From JANRLL01 sp033762715 (lineage in GTDB: Bacteria > Pseudomonadota > Alphaproteobacteria > Rickettsiales > SXRF01): a DNA stretch of 64,000 nucleotides. The notes beneath the pieces were generated by a model, which was not told the DNA's origin, did no database searches, and saw only the letters and a program-made list of their open reading frames with translations. The DNA is taken from positions 104,542-168,541 of the forward strand of contig JANRLL010000004.1 in the NCBI GenBank assembly GCA_033762715.1, written 5' to 3'. Positions 48,971 to 57,736 of this stretch are shown piece after piece; the stretch's first letter is position 1; every line of letters begins with the position of its first letter. The position numbers and the translations under genes are program-made.

Positions 48971-49867
48971 TTAAACGCGAGCCTGCCCTGGTTGTGGTGT
49001 GGGTGCTCTAGTAGCGCCAGCGCTGGGTTCACCGGCTTCTGCCCGCTGAATATTCTCTTGCGCTTGTTGAAGAGATGAAACACCATGTTGGCTTAGTTCA
49101 CGACGAAAACGGCGCAATTCTTCATCGGCCGCACTTAGCGCATTCACCTCATGCCCTGCATCGTAATAGCGATCAATGCGATCGTGATTGGCCGCAAAAA
49201 TTTTCATCCAGCGCGGCACCCAATCCGTAACCGAAGAATTTTCCGAACGCTGTGCCTTAAATTGTTCACGGCGCTCTTGAATATACTGCGCAAACTTATC
49301 CAGATGCGCGGTATTGGTAAAATCGATTTTAAAGTTAGGATTGCCGTTTTGCTGTTCATGCAATTCAAAGGAGCGTGAATAATATTTCAGATTTTTAAAC
49401 AGTTTGAAATCCGGCTCGGCTGCGTTGCGGATAGTCTCTTGGACATGATTGTCATTTTTGCGAATATCATTAATGATGGAAGGCAACGATTCTTTATCAA
49501 AATTCTTACTGGATTTGAAAGCGAAGAAAGCAAGCACAGCCGCCGCACCGGCAACGATATAGTGACTCACAGACGCGATACCATCAATCAGATGCCCAAG
49601 CGGCTCACCAATCAGCGGAATGGGTTTGACTAGTCGCTTAATGAAATTGCCGAGTTTCTCAGCCGTACTTGTGATGAATTTAGGGAAAGAGCTAATCAGC
49701 ATGAACATCCCACCCGCAGCGGCGATGGGCACTAATCCCGCGGTTGTTTTTTCATCGATATGGAGATTTTTATTTGCCCAGCCTGCAATTTCGTTGGTTG
49801 CATGTTGCGCGCGCCCCGACACGTTGCTTTCTACCCAATCCATTCCTGGAATATGTTGCTCTGGCAT
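48971..49867 (-). CDS. PLIG-domain membrane protein (298 residues), paralog of the next gene
   Basis: Not recognised, but residues about 40-120 match residues 63-143 of the 718-residue neighbour. Both have a first hydrophobic helix (GLVPIAAAGGMFMLISSF), a basic amphipathic linker with PIPLIGEPLGHLIDGIASV, then a second hydrophobic helix (YIVAGAAAVLAFFAFK). The remaining 180 residues are soluble, helical and charged, ending in a Pro/Ala/Thr tail. Two helices with a short linker suggest a hairpin in the membrane. It starts 3 bp after the 718-residue gene's stop with GGGGA before the ATG. Confidence 0.7.
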   Translation of the reverse strand: MPEQHIPGMDWVESNVSGRAQHATNEIAGWANKNLHIDEKTTAGLVPIAAAGGMFMLISSFPKFITSTAEKLGNFIKRLVKPIPLIGEPLGHLIDGIASVSHYIVAGAAAVLAFFAFKSSKNFDKESLPSIINDIRKNDNHVQETIRNAAEPDFKLFKNLKYYSRSFELHEQQNGNPNFKIDFTNTAHLDKFAQYIQERREQFKAQRSENSSVTDWVPRWMKIFAANHDRIDRYYDAGHEVNALSAADEELRRFRRELSQHGVSSLQQAQENIQRAEAGEPSAGATRAPTPQPGQARV

Positions 49868-49870
49868 GGG

Positions 49871-52027
49871 TTATCCCCTGTGCTTGCTCTTATCCTTGTC
49901 GGGTAATTCAGACAGCGGGGTGATAGGCGGAATGACCGTATGCGGATCTTCTTTTTGTTTCTCACGTGCTTCTTGGCGATGCATGATTTCAATAGCCGCC
50001 ATGCGGTCAATTTGGTTACGGCCTTTGAAGCGCTCATTAGCTTCTTTCATCAGCTCATCAACTTTGCGATTTTGCTCTTCGGTCAGATCACTGCCTACAG
50101 CTTTTGCCATCAGCTGGCGTTTATCTTTGCGTGCCTGTTTTTCTTCTTCACTGGTAACGCCGTGATATGCATTAGAGACCGCTGTTGTTGCGGCACCTAT
50201 GGTTTTATCGGCCACCCAATCACCGCCGGCAGCACCCACTAAATTCGATAAGCCGCTGCGTTCCAACTCGGGCTTGCCTGCTACTAGACTATGAATACCA
50301 AAGAAGATATCGCGTACACCGCTGACACCCAAATAGGCAGCTGTTGTAACCGGATTAGGAACAGCGAGTGCCGCGGTTGTTAAGGTCTCAGCACCTGTTG
50401 CCACCGTTTCATACGCAACCAAACCTGCTTTGCCTTCATCAGCTAATCTATTTACGTTTTCTATACCGCTAGCTGCTGTAAACCCAGCTCCAATTAATGG
50501 TGCGCGTTTCAATACACCACCACCCAGCGCACCGACTTTGCTGCCTACCCAACCAATTGGTTTACCAATCAATGGGATTTTTGTGACCATAGAGGCGGTG
50601 CCGCCAACGAGGCTTCCCGTCCATTGACCCACAGGAGATTCGATAACCGCAGTCGCAGCTTTACCCATGAATTCTAGCGGCTTTTTAACCAGGGTTTGCG
50701 CAACGGTTGCAACCCAGTCGCCTTTGGTTGCATTCGAGAAATAGGTAGCAGTGCTATAGTTTGCGGTGGCAGCGGCCGCATCGCCCACGCCCGATGCAGC
50801 GGCGGCGGCAGGAGCAGGAGGCGTAGCACCACTGCGTCCGGCAATCACATTATCGACAATTTCGCCATAATTGGCCGTGCCGGCACGTTGTTTAGCGAGG
50901 AATTCACTAATGGCTTCGGCCCGTTGTGCGCCCGTCATCGTAACGCCGGGTTTAGCAACCAGCGTCTCATCCAACCATTTCACCGCATCCACAACTTCGG
51001 TGAAGGTGTTGCCGGTGACACCAGTGGTTGCGTGTGTCTTTAAAAATTGAGCGATTGCTTCACTGCGCTGTGCATCAGTAAAGACAAGGCCTTTGCTCTT
51101 AAGCGTCGCATTGAGCCATTCTTCAGAGCGATTGATAGGTTCTATAACTTTGCGAATGGATGCAATCCGATCTGTCACGCTTGTGCCTTTAGGCAGTGGA
51201 TTCTGTTTGAAATATTTGATCAATTGCTGTGCCTGATCGCCGCTAATATCGGCGGCGGCATTGGCACCGTTTGAGGTCAACACTTGTCTGAGGGCCTTGA
51301 TGTCATCCACCTCAACACCTAAACTGCGCGCCAGGCGATTCTGCAGCGCATCATCAACTGCGGTCGCTGCCGTGCCTGCCGATAGCTTGCGGACAGCATC
51401 ATCGACTAGGCCGGTACGCAACACATCCTGCTTGGTGAGCATGCTTGCTGCCGCTTGGCCGGATGTTCCAGCAGAAGCTAATTCTCTGTACGCTGCGCCG
51501 GCGCCGATCAATCCAGTGCCAAGCACCTTAGCTTTCGACTGATCAGGCGTATCACGATGATTGGCTCCCCAGCCTGGCGGCGCAGGTGGAGGTGGCGTTT
51601 TTTCAAATGCTTTGAAGGTTAGGAATGCGGCAATGGCAGTTACAATCACACTGGTAAAACTTGCAACCGTTGAAATGACATCGCCCAGCACATCGCCAAT
51701 CAACGGAATTTTTCTGACCAGCCGTTCAATAGGGCGCGTAATGGCGCCCCCGATTTTGTTGAGCGTGTCAGACAGCGCCCAGCCAGCAAGGCCGACACCC
51801 GCTGCCGCCATAACCGGCACATAGCCTTTAGCGTCTTCCTCTGTGATTCCTAGATTGCCTTCGGTACTTTTTGCGATAAATTTGGCGGCTCGATCCGTAT
51901 AGACTTCCATCGAATGCGACAGGTCTTTCTCATACCAATTTTCTACCCGCGACATTACACCTTCCGTGCTTGCCGGTGTCGGCTTGGGCGGATTGGTGGT
52001 TGGCGCTTGTGGTTCAGGTCCTGACAT
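49871..52027 (-). CDS. PLIG-domain membrane protein (718 residues), unknown
   Basis: Not recognised. A proline-rich N-terminus leads to two hydrophobic helices (about 68-86 and 120-141) separated by RLVRKIPLIGDVLGDVI. Residues 303-348 and 350-395 are tandem repeats of a helical unit (EEWLNATL...DAQRSEAIAQFLK versus KWLDETLV...GAQRAEAISEFLA), with a third degenerate copy near 245-297. A second hydrophobic Gly/Ala region (about 470-575) repeats the motif as KIPLIGKPIG and KRAPLIGAG. The C-terminus is a charged helix (EEEKQARKDKRQ). Pore formation or membrane remodelling is conceivable but not shown. It forms an operon with the 298-residue paralog. Confidence 0.7.
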   Translation of the reverse strand: MSGPEPQAPTTNPPKPTPASTEGVMSRVENWYEKDLSHSMEVYTDRAAKFIAKSTEGNLGITEEDAKGYVPVMAAAGVGLAGWALSDTLNKIGGAITRPIERLVRKIPLIGDVLGDVISTVASFTSVIVTAIAAFLTFKAFEKTPPPPAPPGWGANHRDTPDQSKAKVLGTGLIGAGAAYRELASAGTSGQAAASMLTKQDVLRTGLVDDAVRKLSAGTAATAVDDALQNRLARSLGVEVDDIKALRQVLTSNGANAAADISGDQAQQLIKYFKQNPLPKGTSVTDRIASIRKVIEPINRSEEWLNATLKSKGLVFTDAQRSEAIAQFLKTHATTGVTGNTFTEVVDAVKWLDETLVAKPGVTMTGAQRAEAISEFLAKQRAGTANYGEIVDNVIAGRSGATPPAPAAAAASGVGDAAAATANYSTATYFSNATKGDWVATVAQTLVKKPLEFMGKAATAVIESPVGQWTGSLVGGTASMVTKIPLIGKPIGWVGSKVGALGGGVLKRAPLIGAGFTAASGIENVNRLADEGKAGLVAYETVATGAETLTTAALAVPNPVTTAAYLGVSGVRDIFFGIHSLVAGKPELERSGLSNLVGAAGGDWVADKTIGAATTAVSNAYHGVTSEEEKQARKDKRQLMAKAVGSDLTEEQNRKVDELMKEANERFKGRNQIDRMAAIEIMHRQEAREKQKEDPHTVIPPITPLSELPDKDKSKHRG

Positions 52028-52059
52028 TACGATGTGCTATATAGTTTCCTACAGTCTTG

Positions 52060-52103
52060 ATTATGCCAAATAATTATGCCCCAAGATAATGAAGGTTTTA
52101 TTA
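52060..52103 (-). promoter_or_regulatory. Degenerate Pho-box-like promoter of the PLIG operon
   Basis: Minus-strand TAAT (from 52103) and TCAT (52092) are 11 bp apart within AATAAAACCTTCATT. Twenty bases later comes GGCATAAT, with CATAAT (52065-52060) as the -10 candidate, about 33 bp before the ATG at 52027. The half-sites are weaker than at the other loci, but the layout is the same. A palindrome TGACAG-GT-CTGTCA lies just upstream (52113-52126). Confidence 0.42.
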
Positions 52104-52194
52104 CTACCAGTATGACAGGTCTGTCACATTAAAAAATGGGTTAAATAACGTTATATTTCAGTATGAAGTCAGACTGATTTAAACCGATCTTTTA

Positions 52195-53547
52195 TCACTT
52201 CATTCCCAGCAGATTGGCCAAACCGCCACGCATCATGCCTTTTTGCCCCATTTTCTTCATTTTTTTCATCATATCCTGCATTTGCATCTGCTGCTTGAGC
52301 AGGCGATTCACATCCTGCACTTCAACACCCGAACCTTTTGCAATACGTGCACGACGTGAGCCATTGATAAGCTTAGGGAATTCCCGTTCTTTGGGGGTCA
52401 TGGAGAGGATGATAGCTTCTTGTCTTGCGAGCATTTTTTCGTCCACATTGGCTTTATCCAGCTGATCTTGGATTTTACCCACGCCTGGCAACATTTTGAG
52501 CATGCTACCAAACCCGCCCATTTTTTTCATGTTGCGCAGTTGGCTGAGCAGGTCATTGAAATCAAACTGCCCCTGCATCATGCGCTCAGACATCTGTTGC
52601 GCTTCTTCTTGATTGACCGTCTCAGCTGCTCTTTCAACCAGCGAAACGATATCGCCCATGTCCAAAATGCGTGAGGCGATACGGCTGGGATGAAACTCCT
52701 CGAACTCATCGATCTTTTCACCCACACCCATAAACTTGATCGGCTGGCCGGTTACAGCACGCATCGAAAGCGCAGCGCCCCCACGACCATCGCCGTCAAT
52801 ACGGGTCAGGATAATACCGGTAACGCCAATCTGCTCATGGAAGGTTTTTGCAATATTTACAGCATCTTGGCCAGTTAGTGAGTCGGCGACCAATAAGGTT
52901 TCTATAGGGTTTGTCAGTCGCTTAACTAAGGCCAGTTCATCCATTAATTCAGCATCAATATGCAGGCGTCCGGCTGAGTCGAGCAAGAGTACGTCATAGC
53001 CACCCAGCTTGGCTTCTTGCAGCGCACGTTTGGTAATGGCTTCGGGCTTTTCACCCGCCACAATTGGCAGCGCATCCACACCGGCACGTTTCGCTACTTG
53101 CTCCAACTGGAGCTGTGCGGCCGGCCGGTATATGTCGAGCGATGCCACCAGCACCTTTTTGCGCTGTTTGTCTTTCAGGCGTAAGGCGAGCTTGCCGGTC
53201 GAGGTGGTTTTACCCGAGCCTTGCAGACCGACCATCAAAATGATCGCCGGCGGGTTAGTCGCTAAATTCAGCGCTTGGTGTTCGCTGCCCAGCAATTCAG
53301 CCAAATGGTCATTGACCAGCTTGACCACCATCTGTCCTGGGCTAACGCTTTGGATAACCTCGGCGCCAAGCGCCTTCGTTTTAAGCGAGGCAATAAAGTC
53401 TTTGACCACCGGTAAAGCAACGTCGGCTTCGAGCAGCGCAATACGTACTTCGCGCATGACCGCATCGATGTCGGCTTCCGTCAAAAGCCCTTTCTTTTTC
53501 AGGCGGCTAAAGATGTCGCCTAACTTATTTGATAACCCAGAAAACAT
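52195..53547 (-). CDS. ffh: Signal recognition particle protein Ffh
   Basis: 450 residues. SRP54-type GTPase that brings nascent membrane proteins to FtsY. N domain at 1-90 (LTEADIDAVMREVRIALLEADV), G domain with GLQGSGKTTSTGKLAL, DIYRPAAQLQL, DSAGR, and RIDGDGRGGAAL, then the methionine-rich M domain that binds 4.5S RNA and signal peptides (QMQMQDMMKKMKKMGQKGMM). Full length. In the usual order it lies next to rpsP; here the PLIG genes and plsC intervene. Confidence 0.97.
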   Translation of the reverse strand: MFSGLSNKLGDIFSRLKKKGLLTEADIDAVMREVRIALLEADVALPVVKDFIASLKTKALGAEVIQSVSPGQMVVKLVNDHLAELLGSEHQALNLATNPPAIILMVGLQGSGKTTSTGKLALRLKDKQRKKVLVASLDIYRPAAQLQLEQVAKRAGVDALPIVAGEKPEAITKRALQEAKLGGYDVLLLDSAGRLHIDAELMDELALVKRLTNPIETLLVADSLTGQDAVNIAKTFHEQIGVTGIILTRIDGDGRGGAALSMRAVTGQPIKFMGVGEKIDEFEEFHPSRIASRILDMGDIVSLVERAAETVNQEEAQQMSERMMQGQFDFNDLLSQLRNMKKMGGFGSMLKMLPGVGKIQDQLDKANVDEKMLARQEAIILSMTPKEREFPKLINGSRRARIAKGSGVEVQDVNRLLKQQMQMQDMMKKMKKMGQKGMMRGGLANLLGMK

Positions 53548-53565
53548 CGGAACCTAATCTCTAAA

Positions 53566-53632
53566 TGTCACAAAACTTTCACAATACCAACACCAAGTTT
53601 TCACAATCCTTTGGCACAATCTTAGTATCAAT
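53566..53632 (+). promoter_or_regulatory. Tandem Pho-box-like promoter (four half-sites)
   Basis: Half-sites TCAC (53568), TCAC (53579), ACAC (53590) and TCAC (53601) occur every 11 bp. The first box reads ATGTCACAAAACTTTCACA, 16 of 19 matches to the Pho-box consensus. Nineteen bases after TTCACA (53600) comes GTATCAAT, with TATCAA (53626-53631) as -10 candidate. This places the transcript start near 53638, so translation begins at ATG 53652 and not at the ATG at 53565. Confidence 0.65.
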
Positions 53633-53651
53633 GCAAAGGATATCATTGCCC

Positions 53652-54764
53652 ATGTCTACTACTGATCCAGATTCCACCCAGCCTACTGTTTCCAAGAGTA
53701 GCCTGCAATCATTCCATACCCAAAATTCGGCAGGGCAGGTATCCAACGCCTATGCGATGATTTCAACCATCGGCAACAGTTTTGCCTATGCCATTGCTAA
53801 GCATGATAATCCGGTAGAAGCCGCAGCTTGGAGAAAACCGGAAGATATTTTCCTTCCCGACTATTTGGGTGCCGATAACAACCTGGGCACCAAGCCCATT
53901 GACTATATACCCAACGCGACTGCCGCAGAGCAGGAACAATCCATTCCGCTTGCCCGCGCCCGAAAAATATTTAACACATTAAGCCCCTTACTCAGAGGTG
54001 ATATTGATATTACACAAGGTGAGCTAAAAACCACCTTGCGCGATGCCTATGCCATGTTGTCCCCCGACACCAAATTTGGTGCTCAGCATATGCACGATAT
54101 TGAGATACTCTTTAATGAATATTTCCTCGATCCACTGGTGACGAATGATTGGACTTGCACCATGTTGGTGTGTCCGCCGCATGCAGCGTTTACATCCGGA
54201 ACCTTTGATCCTAACACGTTGCCTAATGCACAGGATGCGCGATATGAGTTTGTGTATGCGCTAGACCTGATTACTAATGATTTCGCGCAACTCATCGGTA
54301 GCGCAGAGTTGCAAGGCTACAAGCCTATCCGGTCCGCGCAGAGCATATTAAACGGACGGTATCTGGATGACCAACAGCGCGTTACGCCTGAGGCGGTAGA
54401 AGCTATGAAAAAAATCCGCAAAACATTAGGTGAGGCAACACGAGCTTACCATGATGGGCTTTACGCTGAAACGCCAATCACACTCAGCGAATTAAAAAAG
54501 GCTCTACAAAGTGCCCATGAGCTACTGAGCGATCATACGCCCGAAGGCCTAAAGCATTGTCAGACCATAGAAGCAACCATGCAAATACTGAATGAAAAGA
54601 CCAAACGATTGCAAGAATACACCCAATTTTTTGATCACGAAGCCATCAAGCGCTTGGTGAAGGCTCATGACCGGCAACTATCCGCGGGAGCTTTAGACCA
54701 TGTTGATACCCTGGTACGGAAAGCAGCAGAAGGAATGGAAGGTCCGGAAGGGCGCTTCCAATAA
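53652..54764 (+). CDS. Soluble helical protein, unknown (370 residues)
   Basis: Not recognised. ATG 53652 is preferred over ATG 53565 because AAAGGA lies 12 bp upstream of it and the promoter elements occupy the region before it. No membrane segments. The sequence is largely helical, with two similar stretches (GDIDITQGELKTTLRDAYAML and AETPITLSELKKALQSAHELL), which look like an internal repeat of an 'ITxxELKxxLxxAxxLL' unit near residues 120-140 and 275-295. It starts 105 bp from the divergent ffh gene. An unrelated-looking large gene follows. Confidence 0.65.
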   Translation: MSTTDPDSTQPTVSKSSLQSFHTQNSAGQVSNAYAMISTIGNSFAYAIAKHDNPVEAAAWRKPEDIFLPDYLGADNNLGTKPIDYIPNATAAEQEQSIPLARARKIFNTLSPLLRGDIDITQGELKTTLRDAYAMLSPDTKFGAQHMHDIEILFNEYFLDPLVTNDWTCTMLVCPPHAAFTSGTFDPNTLPNAQDARYEFVYALDLITNDFAQLIGSAELQGYKPIRSAQSILNGRYLDDQQRVTPEAVEAMKKIRKTLGEATRAYHDGLYAETPITLSELKKALQSAHELLSDHTPEGLKHCQTIEATMQILNEKTKRLQEYTQFFDHEAIKRLVKAHDRQLSAGALDHVDTLVRKAAEGMEGPEGRFQ

Positions 54765-54864
54765 AAAATGAGATAAATTAATAAGATAGGATGCTTTTTC
54801 TAGCTCTCTACCGGTCAATTATTAATTATTGCTAATATTTAGAGCTGGCATTACTCTCAAGCGC

Positions 54865-56808
54865 ATGACAGATCCAAACACCATACCAACTGTATTGGTG
54901 GATACCGGAACCTTGCTGACCTTATTACTCGGCGGGGAGAGCAAAAAGTATGGCTGTGGTTACACCAAATTACTAGAAACTCTTGCTAAGAATCACATCA
55001 TAAAACTAGAAACCAGCGACATGGTCATTGGTGAATTTTTTGGTGTGAATGCGCCGATTTATGCACAGGATCTCAAGGGTAGAAACCCACTTTTTAGCGC
55101 CGATCAAATTCAATTGGGCTATGCCTTGCGTGAAGAACGCTATGAGCTGATCAAGCGTTGGGTGAGTGAGGGCTTGCTTACCATCCATAAAACCAAATGT
55201 GGCAATGATTATCTTCAGTATCTACAGGAGCTATTAGAGCATAATCCTGACGTCAAGATAGCTAGCGATGACAAATGGCCGCCAGGGCTGAATGATATTC
55301 GCAAGAGGTTGTTATTCCCGCGCTCCAAATTGGCGCGTTCCATTCGTGGAAATTATTTGCTAAGCGACGATGGTGAGACGACGGTTGCGCGTCTGAAAGA
55401 TCGCGGAGAAATATCGCTGGCGGATATTGTGTTCGAGACGCAGGGCCGTAAAAAAGACATCAACCATCCCATGATAGTTCTCTATGAAGGCTCGGATGTG
55501 CGCTCGCGCATTATCTGGCGTTTACACGAGCAAGACAATCCGCAAATTCAAGATAACCTGCCACCGCTATATAACCCCAATAACCGAGACGGGGAATTTC
55601 TAGGTGAAAAGCTATCGGAGCTAGGCAATATCAGTTTTCTATCCACGAAAGGATTCATCGCAGGATTGGCATATGCCGGACTTCAGTTGGATAATGGCGA
55701 ACGAAAAGCTGAAGAGCGTGAGCACCATATCGTATGGGCTGAAGAGGCCCAATCGGTGGCTGATTTTGATTTAGCGTATCAGCATATTATTGGGCAGGTA
55801 GTCGATAAAGGCTTAAGCCGCGTGTGGGATAAGCGGCGCGATGAGCCGATTGGCGCGCTGATTCCTGAAGATCAAAAAGATGACGTGCAAGCGATGCTCA
55901 ACGCGCATCAGCCTTGGAAAACATATCTTGATGAAATTTTAAAAGGCCGACATGGCGCAGAGATGCGGCAAGGATTGCAAGATGCTATTGAAGAGTTCAC
56001 GATGCAGCGCGATAGCGAGCTTAGAAAATCGATCGCGCTAAATTTCCAGGACGTATTGCGCGAAACCAGAAAACTACCGCCAGATGTAGCGGCTGATATG
56101 TTGGAAAGCTGGATTGGCGATATGCATGCTGAAGCCAACAGAACATCCATGAGTGCGCTCATTAAAGCGCTTACCCAGTCGCATGCGCCCAATCGTGAGG
56201 GTGACTCATCGAATTTGCTCATTCGGCTGAATATAATTTTGAATAACCTGCATGACTGTATCGCGGTCGATAACCTTAAAAGGGGTGAGCATATATCGAG
56301 TCCGGTGAAACCATCTGAGATGTTTGACGAAACGTGCGTGCGCCCAGGTGAGCATTTACATCCGCAAATACGCCAACGGGTAGATACGATTGCCGCTATT
56401 ATCGATGGGTTCATCGCCAATAGCAAAGACGGTGAAGGTAGATTACTCCGCAGCAACAGCCAAAAAATTTCTGTGCACGTACTACGCAATGCACTGCTTG
56501 CACTTTATCCGCTCTTGTCGGATCAAGATATTCCAACCAACTCAGGAGCAAAACCGTATGGGCAGTTTCATAGGGAAACCATTGAAATGGTCTTTAATGA
56601 TGTGTGGAGAGATGAGGCGCTGGTTGAAGCCAAAATACCACCGCTTACTGAGGTGCCTAACGTGAGCACTGCCCGTGAGGGAGAAAATGAACATATAATC
56701 CCTACGGCTGGCCATAATGCCGATGGGGCATTGGTGGTAAAAACCCTGGATCCCGAGCGATTCCGGCCCCGCCGCCGTACAAAAGACGACGAATTGCAGC
56801 AGGGTTAA
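54865..56808 (+). CDS. Large protein with possible N-terminal PIN domain, unknown
   Basis: 647 residues from ATG 54865; an upstream TTG at 54829 has no ribosome-binding site. The first 230 residues are PIN-like by eye: VLVDTGTLLTLLL with an early aspartate (D12), a second acid in DMVIGEFFG, SLADIVFETQG, and MIVLYEGSD. That would make it a metal-dependent RNase domain, but the spacing is unusual and the match is weak. The rest is helical and charged, without recognised motifs, and ends in an Arg-rich FRPRRRTKDDELQQG. No antitoxin-like partner precedes it. It overlaps the convergent ferredoxin-like gene by 4 bp. Confidence 0.6.
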   Translation: MTDPNTIPTVLVDTGTLLTLLLGGESKKYGCGYTKLLETLAKNHIIKLETSDMVIGEFFGVNAPIYAQDLKGRNPLFSADQIQLGYALREERYELIKRWVSEGLLTIHKTKCGNDYLQYLQELLEHNPDVKIASDDKWPPGLNDIRKRLLFPRSKLARSIRGNYLLSDDGETTVARLKDRGEISLADIVFETQGRKKDINHPMIVLYEGSDVRSRIIWRLHEQDNPQIQDNLPPLYNPNNRDGEFLGEKLSELGNISFLSTKGFIAGLAYAGLQLDNGERKAEEREHHIVWAEEAQSVADFDLAYQHIIGQVVDKGLSRVWDKRRDEPIGALIPEDQKDDVQAMLNAHQPWKTYLDEILKGRHGAEMRQGLQDAIEEFTMQRDSELRKSIALNFQDVLRETRKLPPDVAADMLESWIGDMHAEANRTSMSALIKALTQSHAPNREGDSSNLLIRLNIILNNLHDCIAVDNLKRGEHISSPVKPSEMFDETCVRPGEHLHPQIRQRVDTIAAIIDGFIANSKDGEGRLLRSNSQKISVHVLRNALLALYPLLSDQDIPTNSGAKPYGQFHRETIEMVFNDVWRDEALVEAKIPPLTEVPNVSTAREGENEHIIPTAGHNADGALVVKTLDPERFRPRRRTKDDELQQG

Positions 56809-57122
56809 TTATCAATCATCAGGCGTTTGACGACACGCCCACTCACTAAATGTTCCGCAATCACTTCATCAATATCTTCTTTAGTCTGACAGCGATACCA
56901 AATGCCCTCGGGGTAAATCACCATACAGGGTCCATGCTCGCAACGATCCAGGCATCCTGAATTGTTCACACGCGTTTTAGGTAGGCCTAATTTTTTCACC
57001 CGCGATTTCATGTAATCGCGTAATTCTTCTGCGCCTTTGGTCGCACAACAGCCGCGGCTATTGGTGTCTTCTCTGCGATTGGTACAGCAGAAAATATGGT
57101 GATCAAAAAACGGGGCGCTCAT
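56805..57122 (-). CDS. Thioredoxin-like [2Fe-2S] ferredoxin
   Basis: 105 residues. The fold opens with HIFCCTNRR, has a second cysteine region (SRGCCATKGAEEL), then NSGCLDRCEHGPCMVIYPEGIWY, the diagnostic C-x3-C-x2-GP motif of thioredoxin-fold ferredoxins. Cluster ligands are probably the first cysteine, the GCC region and the two in CLDRC. The role is electron transfer, partner unknown. It overlaps the YggT gene by 4 bp. Confidence 0.9.
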   Translation of the reverse strand: MSAPFFDHHIFCCTNRREDTNSRGCCATKGAEELRDYMKSRVKKLGLPKTRVNNSGCLDRCEHGPCMVIYPEGIWYRCQTKEDIDEVIAEHLVSGRVVKRLMIDN

Positions 57123-57694
57123 ACAACATGCATAAGATGCTGCACATATTCATCCACGATATAAATAATGATCACCACCGTAAATACGGGCAGATCGATA
57201 CCTTTATGGCGCGGGATGAAGCGGCGAAAATGCTTTACTACCGGATCACATAGGCGGCGCAGTGCAATAATCAGCGCCTGGATAACAGGCTGATACGGAT
57301 TGGCCATTTTCAGAGTGACCATACTATTGATCACGCCGAGTAGTAGCATACAGAGCATATAAAGATTCAGCAGATTACTCAGCAACGCTAATAGTGGATA
57401 GACAACATCACCGTGACGCGACAGCCCAGTCAATAGGTTTTGGCAAAAGCCAATTAAGATGATTAGCAGAATAGGGGATAGATCGAGCCCACCTGCCGGC
57501 GGTAGAATTTTTTGAAAGGGGCGTAGTGCCGGCTCGCAAACACGGTTTAACCAAAAGAGGGCTTTGGCGATCATCGGCTCATGGCGATTGATGATGTTCA
57601 GGCTTACCAACAAACCCGCTATAATCCATATGATGAGCACATAGCTATAAATAGAAAGTGCCGTTACTAAAATATCGATTACCGTGGGGAGCAT
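57119..57694 (-). CDS. YggT family membrane protein
   Basis: 191 residues from ATG 57694, where GAGG lies 5 bp upstream; a longer reading to 57733 has no such site. Two YggT repeats: the first with RVCEPALRPFQKILPPAGGLDLSPILLIILI, the second with RRLCDPVVKHFRRFIPRHKGIDLPVFTVVII. Four membrane helices. The family is linked to membrane assembly and osmotic stress, and also to cell-division-gene neighbourhoods; function here is unknown. Confidence 0.9.
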   Translation of the reverse strand: MLPTVIDILVTALSIYSYVLIIWIIAGLLVSLNIINRHEPMIAKALFWLNRVCEPALRPFQKILPPAGGLDLSPILLIILIGFCQNLLTGLSRHGDVVYPLLALLSNLLNLYMLCMLLLGVINSMVTLKMANPYQPVIQALIIALRRLCDPVVKHFRRFIPRHKGIDLPVFTVVIIIYIVDEYVQHLMHVV

Positions 57695-57736
57695 AAAAAC
57701 CTCGAATTTCTTTTCAATATAAACTAAAACCACCTA

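Noticed and set aside
53565..53651. Upstream ATG for the 370-residue protein
   Set aside because: This stretch holds four 11-bp-spaced TCAC half-sites and a -10 element, so it is promoter and not coding.
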